Below are positions 5,690 through 7,442 of a stretch of DNA of 7,442 bases, in pieces. The DNA is taken from positions 1 to 7,442 of the forward strand of contig JAUNLO010000010.1 in assembly GCA_030532185.1 (NCBI GenBank), written 5' to 3'. How positions within the stretch are numbered: the stretch's first letter is position 1; each line of letters starts with the position of its first letter. The stretch comes from Eubacteriales bacterium. Lineage in GTDB: Bacteria; Bacillota_A; Clostridia; Saccharofermentanales; DTU023. The position numbers were made by a program, and so were the translations under genes. Below the pieces are notes generated by a model. It had not been told where the DNA came from and did not search any database. It saw nothing but the letters and a program-made list of their open reading frames with translations.

Positions 5690-7123
5690 TTAGCGCAGCT
5701 CTGCAACTAACTTCTGAAAAAGCTGCCCCCGCTCTTCAAAATTCTTGAAACGATCGAATGAGGTGCCCGCAGGCGAGAGCAGTACTGCAGAACCCGCCTT
5801 AGCCTCCTGGCGTGCTGCCGCCAAGCAGGCTGCATAACTAGGCAAAATTTGTACTTTGAGCTGGTCATTAAAACCTGCTTGCGCTTTCTGTGCAGCTTCT
5901 ACAGCTTGAGCAATCAAGTCAGCATTTTGCCCACACAGGTAAACTTGCCGGCAACTCGCTAAGATGGCCCGGCCAAGCTCCTCATACTGAAGGTTTTTAT
6001 CCTTACCCCCAGCTATGAGATATAGGGGTATGCCACGCTCTCGGAAGGCCGAGAGGCTAGCTATGGTGCGAGCAGGAGAAGAATCGATAGAGGAATCATA
6101 ATAGCGGACTCCCTCCAATACCCTGATTTCCTGCAAGCGATGGTCCACCCCCTTAAAGGAGGCCAGGGCCTCTCTCACCTGAAGTTTTTGCTTTGAATTG
6201 AGCAAGTGGTCCGTGGCCGCCAGGGCAGATAAAACATTCAGGGCATTAAATCTTCCGGGCAGGGAAATAGCTTGACGTTCTAAGAGTTTTTCCTGCTCAG
6301 CCTGAGGGCTCGCTTGATAATAGAGCAGGTCATGGTCCAGGCCAAAGACCACCTGATCGCCAAAGGGACGGACCTCCGTCCAAATGACCTGCCCCCTAGC
6401 ACGCAAGGCGAAGTCCTGTAAGACAGGATCAGACCCCAGCAAGACCAGGCGGTCGGTGGGGGCTTGATGGCTGAAAATTTGGGCCTTAGCTTCTGCATAT
6501 TCCTGGAAATCCTTATGCACATCTAAGTGATTGGGACTAAGATTGGTAATTACCGCAGTGTGGGGGCTGGTAGCCATCGACATAAGCTGGAAGCTAGAAA
6601 GTTCAACCACTACCTTATCACTCGCTCGCATCTCCGGTAAGGAGCTCAAGAGAGGTGCCCCTATATTGCCGCCAAGCCAGGTCCGGTAGCCTGCCGTCTC
6701 CAAGGCCAAGGCGGTCAAGGTGGAAGTTGTGGTTTTACCATCCGAACCCGTGATTCCTATAACTTCACAGGGGCAGAGCTGTAGAAATACTTCCATCTCC
6801 GAGCTAATGATAGCTCCGCGTTTTCTTTCTGCTTCCAGAGCTGCCAGGTCCGGCCTCACGATGGGGGTACGAAAAATTAGATCAAAACCGTGGAGCCGGT
6901 CTAAGTAAGCAGGCCCCAGGGACCAATTAGCCCTTAAATTCCGGGCCAGCAGGCTCTCCTTCCAGGGAGCCAGTAGTTCCTCAGTGGACCTGTCGAACAC
7001 CGTCACCTCTAAACCTGCTTGGAGCAGTAACTCAATGAGTGGGCGATTGGAAATACCTGCTCCAACTACGGCAATGCTCTTACCCTGAGCCCAGGAAAGG
7101 AAATTAGGCAAATTTTGTATCAT
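5690..7123 (-). CDS. murD: UDP-N-acetylmuramoyl-L-alanine--D-glutamate ligase (MurD)
   Basis: MurD adds D-glutamate to UDP-MurNAc-L-Ala with ATP, the second amino-acid step of cytoplasmic peptidoglycan precursor synthesis. The 477-residue product has the three Mur ligase domains: an N-terminal Rossmann-like domain (VVGAGISNRP, 19-28), a central ATPase with P-loop TGSDGKTTT (125-133), ELSSFQL (174-180), NLSPNHLDVH (194-203) and the probably carbamylated lysine of YAEAKAQIF (K213), and a C-terminal domain with GRFNALN (290-296), GVDHRLQ (325-331) and LLSPAGTSFDRFKNFEERG (448-466). The motif YYDSSIDSSPART (341-353) is a divergent form, seen in my recollection in other Clostridia, of the usual N-D-S-K-A-T signature. 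Start chosen at ATG 7123, with AAGGGG 7 nt upstream. An in-frame TTG at 7192 would add 23 repeat-derived residues. Other cell-wall cluster genes are not adjacent downstream, where the tRNA follows. Confidence 0.95.
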   Translation of the reverse strand: MIQNLPNFLSWAQGKSIAVVGAGISNRPLIELLLQAGLEVTVFDRSTEELLAPWKESLLARNLRANWSLGPAYLDRLHGFDLIFRTPIVRPDLAALEAERKRGAIISSEMEVFLQLCPCEVIGITGSDGKTTTSTLTALALETAGYRTWLGGNIGAPLLSSLPEMRASDKVVVELSSFQLMSMATSPHTAVITNLSPNHLDVHKDFQEYAEAKAQIFSHQAPTDRLVLLGSDPVLQDFALRARGQVIWTEVRPFGDQVVFGLDHDLLYYQASPQAEQEKLLERQAISLPGRFNALNVLSALAATDHLLNSKQKLQVREALASFKGVDHRLQEIRVLEGVRYYDSSIDSSPARTIASLSAFRERGIPLYLIAGGKDKNLQYEELGRAILASCRQVYLCGQNADLIAQAVEAAQKAQAGFNDQLKVQILPSYAACLAAARQEAKAGSAVLLSPAGTSFDRFKNFEERGQLFQKLVAELR

Positions 7124-7130
7124 CTCGTAA

Positions 7131-7136
7131 CCCCTT
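7131..7136 (-). promoter_or_regulatory. Ribosome binding site fixing the murD start
   Basis: AAGGGG, then a 7-nt spacer (TTACGAG), then ATG at 7123-7121. The predicted transcript start near 7148 places it inside a leader of about 25 nt. An upstream in-frame TTG at 7192 would lie before that start site. Confidence 0.75.
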
Positions 7137-7154
7137 AATTTTCGCACTGGAGAA

Positions 7155-7183
7155 ATTATCGCTAATTGACAAACAAAACTCAA
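7155..7183 (-). promoter_or_regulatory. murD promoter, largely within a repeat copy
   Basis: Minus strand: -35 TTGAGT (7183-7178; four of six match consensus), 17-nt spacer, -10 GATAAT (7160-7155; five of six). Transcription would begin near 7148. The -35 box lies within the left copy of the 55-nt repeat and the -10 box starts at its last base. In the right copy the equivalent positions read GTGGAG and GAGCTG, so neither box is conserved there. Confidence 0.6.
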
Positions 7184-7214
7184 CATTGCCAAAGTAAACA
7201 GGACACTTAAAGGA
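7160..7214 (-). repeat. 55-nt direct repeat A, left copy
   Basis: Matches 7388-7442 at 52 of 55 positions, 228 nt apart. Read on the minus strand in the frame ending at 7104 it encodes SFKCPVYFGNVEFCLSIS. Of the three differences from the right copy, two are synonymous (GTT/GTG Val, TGT/TGC Cys) and one changes Ser to Ala. Confidence 0.9.
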
Positions 7215-7250
7215 GGGGCTAGGCTCTTTGCTTTCTAACTTCAGCACGCT

Positions 7251-7296
7251 CTCCTTAGACCAAGCCAATGTTCCCCCTGTGTTGGTGGGTAATTTA
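7251..7296 (-). repeat. 46-nt direct repeat B, left copy
   Basis: Matches 7326-7371 at 43 of 46 positions, exactly 75 nt apart. Minus-strand reading in the shared frame gives KLPTNTGGTLAWSKE. Differences from the right copy are one Thr/Ala change and two within a single Leu codon (TTG against CTA). Confidence 0.9.
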
Positions 7297-7325
7297 GGTT
7301 TTGGGGCATAACCCACCAAAATGTT

Positions 7326-7371
7326 CTCCTTAGACCAAGCTAGTGCTCCCCCTGTGTTGGTGGGTAATTTA
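7326..7371 (-). repeat. 46-nt direct repeat B, right copy
   Basis: Second copy of the unit at 7251-7296, encoding KLPTNTGGALAWSKE in the same minus-strand frame. The 75-nt period is 25 codons, so the frame is kept across both units. A 9-bp inverted repeat (7282-7290 with 7311-7319) links the left unit to the spacer between the copies. Confidence 0.9.
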
Positions 7372-7387
7372 CTTTTTCACTTCAGCT

Positions 7388-7442
7388 CGCTAATTGCCAA
7401 GCAAAACTCCACATTGCCAAAGTAAACAGGACACTTAAAGGA
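7388..7442 (-). repeat. 55-nt direct repeat A, right copy, cut by the window edge
   Basis: Second copy of the unit at 7160-7214. It reaches the last base of the window, so its true upstream extent is unknown. Minus-strand reading gives SFKCPVYFGNVEFCLAISELK followed by an in-frame TGA at 7379-7377. Confidence 0.9.

Larger units (their letters stand above)
7104..7442 (-). pseudogene. Repeat-derived coding-like frame upstream of murD
   Basis: One minus-strand frame runs from the window edge at 7442 to a TAA at 7104, interrupted only by TGA at 7379-7377. It holds, in order, A, B, B, A repeat peptides, and ends 20 nt inside murD. All four units share the frame, and four of the six base differences between copies are synonymous, which suggests descent from a translated sequence. 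A possible re-start exists at TTG 7319, 6 nt after AAGGAG, which would give 71 residues. I recognise no domain, signal peptide or membrane helix. It may be a broken gene, part of a dispersed repeat family, or a leader peptide coupled to murD. The murD promoter inside it argues against the 3' part being essential coding sequence. Confidence 0.35.

Noticed and set aside
7251..7371. LPTNTGG as a sortase (LPXTG) anchor motif
   Set aside because: There is an extra residue between LP and TG, it occurs in tandem within a short frame, and there is no following hydrophobic helix and basic tail.
7160..7442. CRISPR array or insertion-sequence ends
   Set aside because: Two different repeat types with only two copies each, no regular spacers, no inverted terminal repeats flanking a transposase, and no target-site duplication visible.

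Overview
The window looks like chromosomal DNA of a Bacillota organism, most likely a member of the Clostridia. The evidence is SepF, a type II pantothenate kinase, strong GGAGG-type ribosome binding sites, frequent TTG/GTG starts (three of six genes) and the linked order of a 'methionine gamma-lyase family' PLP enzyme, an HlyD-like membrane protein, YggS and SepF. I cannot name a genus. Every supported gene lies on the minus strand, so transcription runs from right to left.

Layout in transcription order (right to left). 7442-7124 is an upstream region made of two interleaved pairs of near-identical direct repeats (55 nt and 46 nt). They share one minus-strand frame that still looks protein-like but has one in-frame TGA. 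A murD promoter (TTGAGT-17-GATAAT) lies mostly inside the left copy. murD (7123-5690) encodes the D-glutamate-adding enzyme of peptidoglycan precursor synthesis. After it come a sigma-A-type promoter, a tRNA-Leu(GAG) gene (5628-5546) and, two bases beyond its CCA, a perfect 12-bp hairpin. Next is a three-gene run: a PLP-dependent Met_gamma_lyase/'aluminium resistance' family enzyme (5493-4189), an HlyD-like single-pass membrane protein overlapping it by 26 nt (4214-2877), and yggS, the PLP-homeostasis protein (2826-2101). sepF (1885-1238) has its own promoter and ends at a strong intrinsic terminator (1126-1159). coaW, a type II pantothenate kinase, follows (1037-195). At the left edge is a very strong promoter (TTGACA-17-TAGTAT) followed by a leader resembling those in front of rRNA operons; the 16S gene probably starts just outside the window.

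How they fit together. Two themes recur: cell envelope growth and division (MurD, SepF and perhaps the HlyD-like protein) and cofactor biology (a PLP enzyme next to the PLP-binding YggS, and CoA synthesis by CoaW). The tRNA and probable rRNA signals suggest a highly expressed housekeeping region.

No phage, transposase, CRISPR array or defence system is visible. The genes are housekeeping or conserved-unknown. The least explained parts are the coding-like repeats upstream of murD, the long charge-segregated tail of SepF, the orphan HlyD-like protein, and how the three-gene run after the tRNA is transcribed.
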